Below, piece by piece: positions 1-7,969 of a stretch of 63,565 nt of DNA. The DNA comes from an uncultured Oscillospiraceae bacterium (GTDB lineage Bacteria > Bacillota > Clostridia > Oscillospirales > Ruminococcaceae). The notes beneath the pieces are model-generated. The model made no database searches. It was not told the DNA's origin and saw nothing but the letters and a program-made list of their open reading frames with translations. The stretch is taken from assembly GCA_900539695.1 (NCBI GenBank), contig UQDG01000015.1:1-63565 (forward strand), in the 5' to 3' direction. Position numbers and translations under genes: made by a program. How positions within the stretch are numbered: the first letter of the stretch is position 1; each line of letters begins with the position of its first letter.

Positions 1-55
1 TCTGCCGCACCTCGCTCGCCGTATCGGCACTTAGAATTATGCGGTATTGCCCTAT

Positions 56-208
56 TTATCCCCGCATCTTCGCCTGGTGCCCCTCGCCCCAGGCCCATAT
101 AGTGTCCAATACGGGCTTTAAGCTGTAGCCCAGGTCGGGCAGGGTATACTCCACCCGGGGCGGCACCTCGGCATAGACGGGGCGCAGCTTGTTGATTCTG
201 TGGACAGT
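56..208 (-). pseudogene. HxlR-family regulator, C-terminal remnant
   Basis: Read on the minus strand, this stretch encodes about 50 residues containing VYAEVPPRVEYTL and LGYSLKPVLDTIWAWG, then a stop at 56-58. These match the C-terminal wing and last helix of HxlR-type winged-helix regulators (PPRVEY, LG.SL.PVL, W.WG). The N-terminal recognition helix and a start codon are absent. The reading frame simply runs into the end of the neighbouring Hcp-like gene, whose stop codon is at 208-210. I read it as a truncated, non-functional leftover. HxlR proteins often sense redox or electrophile stress, which would suit the redox-type neighbour, but that link is inference. Confidence 0.7.
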
Positions 209-783
209 TACTGCGTAGGTTGTGTTGGCGCGGCAGGGGAGGGGGTGCTGCTGGTTTCAGCGCTGGCCTTGTCCAGCAGCACCTTGCACTTGCAGACCAT
301 CTCGCCGGTTTTCAGCAGGGTGGGCTGCAGGTACTCCGGGCTAAGTTCCTCACCGATGGTGGCCAGTGCCTCGGCAAAAAAGCGGTTCACCTCGTCGTCC
401 GGCACGCCCAGCGCCAGGACGCGGTGCGCATAGCCCGCCAGCCCGTGGACGCCCAGGAGGATGAGCACCTTTAAGCTGCGGATGTCCTCCGGTGCGTTCC
501 AGATGTTGGCCATGTTGTAATCGGCCGTCCGCCCGCAGGGAGAGGCGCAGATGGCGCAATCGGGCACAACCTTGAACTTTTCCGCATGCACCCGGTCGAT
601 GAGCGAGAGGATTTCGGCCTCGTTGCAGGCGGCAGCCGGGCTGTTCGCCGCCAGGGCTTCGATCATCACCTGCCAGGTCGCATCGCTTACCGCGGGGGCG
701 GTATCCGCCGCCCGCGCCAGCCCCACCAGCGCCCCGGTCAGCTCATCCTGTAAGGCGGTGGTGTTGAATGTGTTGGTATCCAT
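208..783 (-). CDS. Short hybrid-cluster-protein (Hcp)-like protein, N-terminal helical part only
   Basis: A protein of about 191 residues. Its second half resembles the N-terminal helical domain of hydroxylamine reductase/Hcp (prismane protein): CAICASPCGRTADYNM, then EDIRSLKVLILLGVHGLAGY, then DDEVNRFFAEAL and VCKCKVLLDKA. Full Hcp proteins are about 540 residues and begin with a four-cysteine Fe-S motif. Both that motif and the hybrid-cluster domains are missing here, so catalysis is doubtful. The start at 783 (MDTNTF) follows GAGGG. The frame is open further upstream, but that extension would run through a tRNA-Leu-like fragment and is unlikely to be coding. A promoter (939-967) precedes it. 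It may be a truncated gene or a small electron-transfer or decoy relative. Confidence 0.5.
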   Translation of the reverse strand: MDTNTFNTTALQDELTGALVGLARAADTAPAVSDATWQVMIEALAANSPAAACNEAEILSLIDRVHAEKFKVVPDCAICASPCGRTADYNMANIWNAPEDIRSLKVLILLGVHGLAGYAHRVLALGVPDDEVNRFFAEALATIGEELSPEYLQPTLLKTGEMVCKCKVLLDKASAETSSTPSPAAPTQPTQ

Positions 784-830
784 AGTCCCTCGTTTGTGGT
801 TATAAGTGTACGGCTTCCGGCAGCTCCTGC

Positions 831-865
831 ACCCATACGGTATCACCACCAACGGGTTTTGAGTC
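831..865 (-). repeat. tRNA-Leu fragment (att-like direct repeat)
   Basis: These 35 bases match 13,530-13,564 of the intact tRNA-Leu(CAA) with only two mismatches (842 and 856). They cover part of the T arm, the variable arm and the 3' side of the anticodon arm up to the anticodon loop. Similarity stops sharply on both sides, so it cannot fold as a tRNA. The orientation is the same as the intact gene 12.7 kb away. That is what the distal attachment scar of an element integrated in tRNA-Leu should look like. Confidence 0.7.
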
Positions 866-938
866 GGCCCAAACCAGCGGAACCCCGCGGACTTTTTAGG
901 AGCTTTGGGGGATTTATTTTCCACCATTCTTTAGCAAA

Positions 939-967
939 AAGATACCACATTTCGATATAAATGTCAA
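939..967 (-). promoter_or_regulatory. Sigma-A-type promoter of the Hcp-like gene
   Basis: Minus-strand TTGACA (967-962), 17-base spacer, TATCTT (944-939). The transcript would start near 930 and carry a roughly 150-base leader containing the tRNA-like fragment. Confidence 0.6.
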
Positions 968-1107
968 ATTTCAAACGCATTTTCGGTAAGGATTATAACG
1001 ACTATCTGCTGGCGGCTCGTAGACTTATGCAAGGCGGGGTCAGGGCTTGCTCATGCTGCCGGCTCAACCGTTAGTTATAATTTTATATCCACATAACGAA
1101 AAAAATC

Positions 1108-1136
1108 TTGAAACGATTTTGCGGCAATGCTATAAT
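1108..1136 (+). promoter_or_regulatory. Sigma-A-type promoter of the first hybrid kinase
   Basis: TTGAAA (1108-1113), 17-base spacer, TATAAT (1131-1136), about 100 bases before the kinase start. Confidence 0.7.
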
Positions 1137-1241
1137 ACATATTGTATTCGTTGGTATATACTGTTCAAAAAAGCTGCTGACAACCAGACGGGGATGATGC
1201 ATCCATGGTAATTTGAAATCAGCGGAGAAAGATGGGAAAGA

Positions 1242-4088
1242 ATGAAAAACTCCGGAACGCGCAAAGCCATGCAGACCCCGATAAGGAAAAGCATCTGTGC
1301 AATGCTGTGCCTGCTGCTGTTGCTGTCAGCCTTGCTCCCCGTGAAGGCTGCCGCAGAAACCGCCCCCGCCAAGGTCGTCCGTGTCGGCTCGTTTGAGGAC
1401 ACCTTCAACTATGTCAACGAGAAGGGCGTAAGAAAGGGCTACGGCTACGAATTGCTGCAGACCTTATCCGGCTATACAGGCTGGCAGTTCGAGTATGTGA
1501 GCTGCGACTGGTTCGACTGCTTTGAAAAACTCAAAAACGGCGAAATCGACATTATGGGCGATATTTCCTATACGCCGGATCGCGCCGAGGAAATACTGTT
1601 TTCGGACGAGCCGATGGGCGAAGAAAAATACTACCTCTACGCCGATCTTTCGCGCGAGGACATCAACGCTTCCGACTTCAAAACGCTGAACGGCAAAACA
1701 ATCGGCGTTCTGATGGGAACCGAGCCGGAGGTGATGCTGACCGAGTGGGAAGAAAAATACGACCTGAAAACGCAACACGTCAACATCGCCAACAATGAGG
1801 ATGTAAAGCAAAAGCTGGCAAACCGCGAAATCGACTGCTTTGTTTCGCTGGAAGAAGCCTTCTGGACAGAGCTTGGCATCTCGACCATAACCCGCGTGGG
1901 AAGCTCCGGCATCTACTATGCAATCAACAAAGACCGCCCCGACATCAAGGAAGAACTGGACAGTGCAATGCGCGTGCTGGACGAAGCGGAGCCTTTTTAT
2001 ACGGCGGATCTGTATAAACGGTATTTCTCGCTGGATTATACCCCCATCCTTACGGGCGAGGAAAAGGCGTGGGTCAAAGAACACGGTGCCATCAAGATGG
2101 GCTTTCTGACAAGCGACAGCGGCGTCAGCACCTATGACCCTGCCACAGGGGAGATTACCGGGACAATCACCGACTATATTCAGTTTGCCAAAGATTGTCT
2201 GGGCAATCAGGAACTGGAATTCCAGATGGTCGGTTATGACAGCAAAGAAGCGGAACTCGATGCGCTGAAATCTGGCGAGATCGACATGGTTTTCCATTTC
2301 GACCAGAGTCCCAATCTGGCGGAAGAGTACCGCGTTGCCTGCACCAACACAACGTGGACCTCCAACATGATGGCGGTCACGAACAAACAGCACTTTAACG
2401 AAAACCAAACGAACCGCGTTGCCGTTCCCCAAAACAAGCTCTCGCTGACAAGGTACCTTGCGGTTTATTATCCGCAGTGGGAAATCGTGGACTGTGCTAC
2501 ACAGGAGGACGCGGCAAAGCTGGTCAAGGACGGACAGGCGGACTGCTTTGTCACAGGGGTCAGCAGCCAGGAAAATTACAGTAAAAAATACGACTTTTAC
2601 AGCGTTCCGCTGCCAAACCCCGCCAAATCCTGCTTTGCGGTCAACAGCGGAAACCGCATCCTGCTGTCCATCCTGAACAAAACGATCAAGGCCATGCCGG
2701 CCAATATGCTTACCGGCGCTCTGGCGATGTATAAAAGCGCCGCGCGGAAGGTTACCCTTGGCGAGTTTATAAGGGACAACTTCGTTATGGTTCTGCTGGG
2801 CGGCAGCATTTTTGTGGCAGTTATTCTGCTCGCGATCCTGAAGCTGCTTCAAAAGGCGCTCAAAGCTGAGGCTGCCGCAAGAAAAGCCGCCAACGACACG
2901 CAGGAGCTGAATGCAAAATTGCAGATCGCTGCGGAAAACGCCGAGAGCGCGAACCGCGCCAAATCCACCTTCCTGTTCAATATGTCGCATGACATCCGCA
3001 CACCCATGAACGCCATTATCGGCTACGCAGACCTGGCCGCCCGACATTCGGACGACCCTGCCAAGCTGAAAAAATACATGAAGAACATTCAGGTGTGCGG
3101 GCAGAACCTGCTGATGCTGCTGAACAATGTGCTGGACCTTGCCCGCATCGAGAACGATAAAACGGAGATGGAGTATTCGGTTTCGGATGTCGAGAAGGAT
3201 TTCCGGAATTGCATTGCCATGTTTCGAAATCAGGCAGACAGCAAGAATCAGACGCTTACGGTGACCACGCACTTGCTGCACCCGTATATCTATGCGGATA
3301 TCCCGCACCTGACCGAGGTCTGCACAAACCTTGTCAGCAACGCTGTCAAATACACAGGAACCGGCGGCACGATTCGCTGCGATGTTACGCAGAAGCCCTG
3401 CGAAAAAGCGGGCTGGTGCGATACGGTGATTACGGTTGCCGATAACGGCATCGGCATGTCGCAGGAGTTCCAGCAGCGTATCTTTGAGCCGTTTGAACGG
3501 GAACGCACGTCCACCGTCAGCAAGGTGGAAGGCAGCGGCATCGGGATGGGCATCGTGAAAAAGCTGGTCGGGCTGATGGGCGGCACCGTGGAGGTGGAGA
3601 GCAAAATCGGTGTCGGCTCCACGTTTGCCGTGACCATTCCCAGCCGCATTGCGTCCGAGGAGGAAGCACAGGCAAAACGAGAGATCAACCCCTCGGACAA
3701 AAAGTGCCTGTGCGGTACAAGAATTCTGCTGACCGAGGATAACGACCTCAATGCGGAGATTGCCGCCGAGCTATTGCAGGAGGAAGGCTGCACGGTAGAC
3801 CGCGCAAAAGACGGCGTGGAATGTGTGGATATGCTGGAAAAGGCGGCAAACGGAACGTATCAGATCATCCTTATGGATGTCCAGATGCCCGTGATGAACG
3901 GCTACGATGCGGCAAGAGTGATACGAAGGATGGGCGACCCCCAAAAGGCGAATATCCCCATTGTCGCGATGACGGCAAACGCCTTTTCCGAGGACAGACA
4001 AGCGGCACTGGATGCCGGGATGAACGACCATATCGCAAAGCCAATCGATATGAACATTCTTGTGTCGACCCTGCGGAAATACCTTTGA
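1242..4088 (+). CDS. Hybrid sensor histidine kinase with two periplasmic-binding sensor domains (BvgS-like)
   Basis: A 948-residue membrane sensor. The order is: signal peptide (about 1-38), two extracytoplasmic SBP_bac_3-like solute-binding domains (about 45-265 and 275-500), transmembrane helix (about 512-535), short coiled coil, HisKA box NMSHDIRTPMN with His583, HATPase with DNGIGM and GSGIGMG, and a receiver domain with ILMDVQMP (phosphoacceptor Asp879). It probably binds a small solute such as an amino acid outside the cell and moves phosphate from His583 to Asp879. No HPt or DNA-binding output domain is present and no response regulator lies nearby, so the partner must be elsewhere. 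The start at 1242 follows GGAGAAAG and gives a clean signal peptide. Base composition is less GC-rich than the flanking core genes. Confidence 0.9.
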   Translation: MKNSGTRKAMQTPIRKSICAMLCLLLLLSALLPVKAAAETAPAKVVRVGSFEDTFNYVNEKGVRKGYGYELLQTLSGYTGWQFEYVSCDWFDCFEKLKNGEIDIMGDISYTPDRAEEILFSDEPMGEEKYYLYADLSREDINASDFKTLNGKTIGVLMGTEPEVMLTEWEEKYDLKTQHVNIANNEDVKQKLANREIDCFVSLEEAFWTELGISTITRVGSSGIYYAINKDRPDIKEELDSAMRVLDEAEPFYTADLYKRYFSLDYTPILTGEEKAWVKEHGAIKMGFLTSDSGVSTYDPATGEITGTITDYIQFAKDCLGNQELEFQMVGYDSKEAELDALKSGEIDMVFHFDQSPNLAEEYRVACTNTTWTSNMMAVTNKQHFNENQTNRVAVPQNKLSLTRYLAVYYPQWEIVDCATQEDAAKLVKDGQADCFVTGVSSQENYSKKYDFYSVPLPNPAKSCFAVNSGNRILLSILNKTIKAMPANMLTGALAMYKSAARKVTLGEFIRDNFVMVLLGGSIFVAVILLAILKLLQKALKAEAAARKAANDTQELNAKLQIAAENAESANRAKSTFLFNMSHDIRTPMNAIIGYADLAARHSDDPAKLKKYMKNIQVCGQNLLMLLNNVLDLARIENDKTEMEYSVSDVEKDFRNCIAMFRNQADSKNQTLTVTTHLLHPYIYADIPHLTEVCTNLVSNAVKYTGTGGTIRCDVTQKPCEKAGWCDTVITVADNGIGMSQEFQQRIFEPFERERTSTVSKVEGSGIGMGIVKKLVGLMGGTVEVESKIGVGSTFAVTIPSRIASEEEAQAKREINPSDKKCLCGTRILLTEDNDLNAEIAAELLQEEGCTVDRAKDGVECVDMLEKAANGTYQIILMDVQMPVMNGYDAARVIRRMGDPQKANIPIVAMTANAFSEDRQAALDAGMNDHIAKPIDMNILVSTLRKYL

Positions 4089-4153
4089 TGCGGACAGAAA
4101 GTCGTCGTATATAAGAACGACCCATAGACCGCAATACAACCTGTAAACGAATA

Positions 4154-4203
4154 CCGCCGGGGAGCCTTCCCGTTTTTGGAAAGCATCCCCGGCGGCTTTT
4201 TGG
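4154..4203 (+). terminator. Intrinsic terminator after the first hybrid kinase
   Basis: A 10-bp perfect stem (4154-4163 with 4186-4195) followed by CTTTTTGG, 66 bases after the kinase stop codon. Confidence 0.85.
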
Positions 4204-4422
4204 TTTATATAGAAGTGATTCTGACTTACAAGCCAATCTTCCCATCTGGAACCCAAGGACACGGCGGTATATAAGCTCATCACGACCAAGCCGGGCGAGG
4301 CGACATCAGGGAGATGATAGAATCACCAACGCCGCCCATTTTTCAAACAGCAATGTGTTCCGATACAACTTTTCTGTAAGCAGCAAAGAATGAATTTATT
4401 TGAATTTATTATGATTTTTGAC

Positions 4423-4451
4423 TTGTCCATCGACGACTTATATGGTATAAT
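4423..4451 (+). promoter_or_regulatory. Promoter of the riboswitch-kinase transcript
   Basis: TTGTCC (4423-4428), 17-base spacer, TATAAT (4446-4451). An overlapping TTGACT at 4418 gives a 22-base spacer and is less likely. The predicted start lies just upstream of the riboswitch. Confidence 0.6.
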
Positions 4452-4462
4452 ACCTGCATCCA

Positions 4463-4535
4463 AGTTCATAAGCAAACCCGGCGCAAGCCGGCGACGCAAA
4501 GCTATAGGGACCCATTGGGTCAGCCAGTTGCCAGC
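4463..4535 (+). ncRNA. Cyclic-di-GMP-I (GEMM-I) riboswitch
   Basis: The core signature of class-I c-di-GMP riboswitches is present in order: GCAAACC (4472-4478), a GC-rich P2 hairpin closed by GGCGCAAGCC, the highly conserved GACGCAAAGCTAT (4492-4504), GGGACC with the P3 hairpin, then GGTCAGCCAGTTGCC (4518-4532). The aptamer would sense c-di-GMP in the nascent mRNA. It is followed by a short hairpin with a T-run (CAGCAA/TTGTTG, about 4531-4551), a further hairpin at 4643-4665, and a very strong terminator at 4707-4758, all upstream of the hybrid-kinase start at 4795. Transcriptional control of that kinase by c-di-GMP is therefore likely. ON or OFF polarity cannot be settled by eye. Confidence 0.88.
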
Positions 4536-4642
4536 AAGAAATTGTTGCTTTTTCTGTCATCAGTAGCTTTGTGTTCTTTTTTGAAAACATGGGTTGACAA
4601 GAGTGAATACACAGCGATATGCTGACCACAGAACAGAGCGGA

Positions 4643-4672
4643 GCAGAGCAACTATAATGCTCTGCCGTTTTC
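4643..4672 (+). terminator. Terminator-like hairpin in the riboswitch leader
   Basis: GCAGAGC (4643-4649) pairs with GCTCTGC (4659-4665) and is followed by CGTTTTCGG. It could be part of the riboswitch expression platform or a pause hairpin. The T-tract is weak. Confidence 0.4.
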
Positions 4673-4706
4673 GGTTGCCCGCAAATATTGTTTTATAAGG
4701 TTAGAT

Positions 4707-4758
4707 AACGCTTTCAGGTATGGGTTCGCCATACCTTGAAAGCGTTGTTTGTTTTTTT
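4707..4758 (+). terminator. Leader terminator/attenuator before the second hybrid kinase
   Basis: AACGCTTTC (4707-4715) pairs with GAAAGCGTT (4738-4746), and GGTATGG pairs with CCATACC around a GTTCG loop. A T-rich tract (4747-4758) follows. It lies between the c-di-GMP aptamer and the kinase start, so it must be read through for kinase expression. It is the best candidate expression platform. Confidence 0.85.
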
Positions 4759-4794
4759 AGGCGCCATACATATAAAGGTAGAGGGGATTGTACT

Positions 4795-7638
4795 ATGAAT
4801 CTTGTAAAGCGAGCCGGTGCTTACAGGGAACTGGCCATTCTGACAGCGATGCTGATTCTAACGGCGCTGCTGTCTTTCCCGGCGCGTGCGGAAGAGGCGG
4901 AAAGCCAGCATGAGCGCGTGCGCGTTGGCTTTTTTGCGATGGACGGCTATCACATGATGGATGAAGATGGAAACCGCAGCGGTTACGGCTATGATTTCCT
5001 CCGCCTGATGGCGCGCTATTGGGATGCAGACTATGAGTACATCGGCTATGACAAAAGCTGGGAGGATATGCAGCAGATGCTGCTGGACGGCGAGATCGAC
5101 ATGGTCACTTCTGCCAGCAAAACGCCTGACCGCGAAGAATTGTTTGATTTTTCCCGTCCCATCGGAACCAGCAACGATATCCTGACGATCCGCGGCGATA
5201 ATACTGCTATCGTTGAGGGGCAATACAGTACCTACAATGGGATGCGTGTTGCACTCCTGAACGGAAACTCCCGGAATGTTGAATTTGCAGAGTATGCACA
5301 GGCCAAAGGCTTTACCTACACATCGGTTTATTTCGATTCGACTGAGGAAATGGCAAAGGCCCTTCAGAACGGGACGGTCGATGCCATTGTCACCAGTTCC
5401 CTGAGCAGGATAAACAACGAGCGCATCCTTGAAAAATTCGGCAGCAGTGATTTTTATGTGATCGTCAAAAAAGGAAATACCGAGCTTCTGAACCAGGTAA
5501 ATTATGCAATCGATCAGATGAACGCCGCCGAGGGCAACTGGAAAACGACCCTCTATAGCAAAAATTACGAAAGCGCTGATGCCAAAAATCTGGAGTATAC
5601 GGAAGAAGAAAAGCGCATCATCGCCCAATATTCCAAGGACAATCCCCTTCACATCCTGTGCGACCCGACCCGGTATCCCTATTCTTATACAGAAGATGGC
5701 AAGGTAAAGGGCATTCTCCCGGACTATTTCCGGAAGATAGCGGACTATGCCGGGCTTTCCTTTGAATTTCTTGTCCCCGCAACCAGAGATGAATATATCG
5801 CGTATCAAAGCGATAAGACCGCGGTAGACATCAGCATTGATGCGCGATTGGATACGGACAATTACGCAGAAACCAAAGGATGGGGATTGACCGCACCCTA
5901 TATCACGATGCGCATGGCAAGGGTGACGCGGAGAGATTTTGACGGGAACATCCATGTCGTCACTACGGTCAATCAGACCGTGGCCAAGTCGATCGAAGAT
6001 GTATTGGCACCCGGTGCGGAAAAACTGATGTGCAGTACCCGTCAGGAGATGATGGAGGCTGTCCGTGACGGCAAGGCGGATGCAGCGTTTGTCTACTATT
6101 ATATGGCGCAGGCGTTTATCAACGGCGACACGACAGGCACCATGACCTACACGCCGCTGGAACAGCCCACCTTCAGCTACCGCATGGTGGTTTCCTCCCT
6201 GGAAAATCACGCGCTGGCAGGTATCCTGACAAAGGCAATGTACGCGATGCCGGAGAATCTTGTCGAGGATCTTGCGGCGCAGTACACCGCATATAAAGCG
6301 ACAAATCTGACCTTTGCAGATATGCTCCGCCTGCATCCGGTTGCGGCTGTCCTTATCGTCGTATTTATCGCGTTGATGGCGGTCGCGCTGATCATTATTA
6401 TGAGCCGTTTGCAGACGCGCAGAGAATTACAGCTTGCCGCCCAGCAGAAAGCAGAAGAAATGACCGCCCTTGCAGAGCAGGCGCAGGCCGCCAGCAAAGC
6501 AAAAAGTGTCTTCCTTTCCAATATGTCCCACGATATCCGTACCCCGATGAATGCCATCATCGGCTTTACGAATATCGCGTTGCATCAGGATTCTGTACCC
6601 GAAATCCACAACTGCCTGAAAAAAATCGAGGACAGCTCGGATCATCTGCTGTCCCTGTTGAATGATATACTGGATCTGAGCCGCATCGAAAGCGGAAAGG
6701 TGGTATTCTCCCCGGTTCCGGCAGATATCACCGCCGTTACGGATAGTGCAATTGAGATCATAAAAGGTACCCTTCTGAACCGGAGCCTGAACTTTGAGGT
6801 ACACCGTGAACCGATGGAAAATCCCTATGTCATGACGGAGCCTGTCCGCATCCGGGAGATTCTGGTCAACATCCTGAACAACGCCGTAAAATTCACCAAT
6901 GACGGCGGTACGATCCGTCTAGATGTGAGCAACCGTCCGGGAGCTGATGCACAGCACAGGGTGGTTTGCTATCGAGTTCAGGATACCGGTGTCGGTATGA
7001 GCGAGGAATTCCAGACAAAGCTCTTTGACGAATTCGAACAGGAGAAAAACGACGCAAGAACGCAGTATAAAGGCACAGGTCTGGGTATGCCCATCGCAAA
7101 GAGATATGTAGAATTGATGGGCGGAACCATTGCGGTGGAAAGCAAAAAAGGAGTCGGCACGACCTTTACCGTGGAAATCCCCATGGAGCTGACAAGCTCT
7201 GAAAAGGTCGAAAAAACAAAGAAGCCGGCAAAGCGCAAAGGCCTGAAAGGGATCAAGGTGCTTCTGGCAGAGGATAACGATTTGAACGCCGAGCTTGCCG
7301 CGATACTGTTAGAGGATTCGGAGATGATCGTAACCCGTGCGGCGGACGGGCAGGAGGTTGTCGACCTGTTTGCAAATCACCCGGCGGGTACCTATGATAT
7401 TATCCTGATGGACATTATGATGCCGAAAATGGACGGACTGCAGGCAGCAAAAGCCATCCGCGCCATGCAGGCGGAACGCCCGGATGCAGAAGAAATCCCC
7501 ATCATTGCACTGTCGGCCAACGCTTTTGCGGAGGATGTGCAGACCTCTCTGGATGCGGGCATGAACGGTCATGTTTCCAAGCCTCTTAATGTGGCAGAGG
7601 TAGCCAAAGTCATTGCGAGAAATCTGAATAAGTCATGA
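4795..7638 (+). CDS. Hybrid sensor histidine kinase with two periplasmic-binding sensor domains, c-di-GMP riboswitch-controlled
   Basis: A 947-residue paralogue of the kinase at 1242, with the same order. There is a signal peptide ending near ARAEEAES, two SBP_bac_3-like sensor domains (about 40-265 and 275-505), a transmembrane helix (about 515-537) and a coiled coil. A HisKA box NMSHDIRTPMN (His579), a HATPase (DTGVGM, GTGLGM) and a receiver domain with ILMDIMMPKMDG (Asp873) follow. The start at 4795 has a good ribosome-binding site (AGAGGGGA). An earlier in-frame ATG at 4720 lies inside the terminator hairpin and is rejected. No cognate response regulator is encoded nearby. Its AT content is clearly higher than that of the core genes (sampled lines near 40-50% GC), consistent with transfer. 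The ligand is unknown. Confidence 0.9.
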   Translation: MNLVKRAGAYRELAILTAMLILTALLSFPARAEEAESQHERVRVGFFAMDGYHMMDEDGNRSGYGYDFLRLMARYWDADYEYIGYDKSWEDMQQMLLDGEIDMVTSASKTPDREELFDFSRPIGTSNDILTIRGDNTAIVEGQYSTYNGMRVALLNGNSRNVEFAEYAQAKGFTYTSVYFDSTEEMAKALQNGTVDAIVTSSLSRINNERILEKFGSSDFYVIVKKGNTELLNQVNYAIDQMNAAEGNWKTTLYSKNYESADAKNLEYTEEEKRIIAQYSKDNPLHILCDPTRYPYSYTEDGKVKGILPDYFRKIADYAGLSFEFLVPATRDEYIAYQSDKTAVDISIDARLDTDNYAETKGWGLTAPYITMRMARVTRRDFDGNIHVVTTVNQTVAKSIEDVLAPGAEKLMCSTRQEMMEAVRDGKADAAFVYYYMAQAFINGDTTGTMTYTPLEQPTFSYRMVVSSLENHALAGILTKAMYAMPENLVEDLAAQYTAYKATNLTFADMLRLHPVAAVLIVVFIALMAVALIIIMSRLQTRRELQLAAQQKAEEMTALAEQAQAASKAKSVFLSNMSHDIRTPMNAIIGFTNIALHQDSVPEIHNCLKKIEDSSDHLLSLLNDILDLSRIESGKVVFSPVPADITAVTDSAIEIIKGTLLNRSLNFEVHREPMENPYVMTEPVRIREILVNILNNAVKFTNDGGTIRLDVSNRPGADAQHRVVCYRVQDTGVGMSEEFQTKLFDEFEQEKNDARTQYKGTGLGMPIAKRYVELMGGTIAVESKKGVGTTFTVEIPMELTSSEKVEKTKKPAKRKGLKGIKVLLAEDNDLNAELAAILLEDSEMIVTRAADGQEVVDLFANHPAGTYDIILMDIMMPKMDGLQAAKAIRAMQAERPDAEEIPIIALSANAFAEDVQTSLDAGMNGHVSKPLNVAEVAKVIARNLNKS

Positions 7639-7969
7639 CAGCTTTTTGCAAATCAAGACAGGTGGTTTCTGGTAAAGATAAAAATTCAATAACCGGCGAA
7701 GCAAAGGCGCGGCTGTCAACATTTTGACAACTGTATAGCTTTTGAATATGTTTATAAAACATGGAGTGGATGTTGGAATCTTGTCGTTATCATGATAAAA
7801 TATTCAAATTATCCTGTCTGACATTGCCCGCGTACTTTGCAGAACGCGGCGCACGAAACAGGAACCCCGCAAAGGAATTACAGCAGTATTTTTATAGGTC
7901 GTGATAAAAAGCCCGGGCAGCCTGCCGGATAAGGGCAGGCTGTCTTCAGGCCGTGAGGAGAACGATTGG
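7639..7969. other. Intergenic region before the lipoprotein-kinase pair
   Basis: This holds the promoter at 7724-7752 and an 8-bp hairpin (AGCCTGCC/GGCAGGCT) at about 7918-7938 just before the ribosome-binding site. I see no gene or recognisable riboswitch. A GCAAAGG stretch near 7700 lacks the c-di-GMP core and lies upstream of the promoter. Confidence 0.5.
7724..7752 (+). promoter_or_regulatory. Promoter of the lipoprotein-kinase operon
   Basis: TTGACA (7724-7729), 17-base spacer, TATGTT (7747-7752). The leader is about 210 bases long. Confidence 0.65.

Larger units (their letters stand above)
784..1241. other. Intergenic region between divergent Hcp-like and kinase genes
   Basis: A 458-bp gap holding the tRNA-Leu-like fragment (831-865), the minus-strand promoter of the Hcp-like gene (939-967) and the plus-strand kinase promoter (1108-1136). 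I recognise no gene or structured RNA between 970 and 1107. Confidence 0.6.

Noticed and set aside
831..865. Functional second tRNA-Leu gene
   Set aside because: Only the part from the T arm to the anticodon loop is present; the acceptor and D arms are absent.
784..927. N-terminal extension of the Hcp-like protein to 927
   Set aside because: It would translate through the tRNA-Leu scar and adds no recognisable Hcp sequence; the ATG at 783 has a GAGGG site.
7690..7723. Second c-di-GMP riboswitch suggested by AACCGGCGAAGCAAAGGCG
   Set aside because: It lacks the ACGCAAAG core and the downstream pairing segment, and lies upstream of the only promoter found for the next gene.
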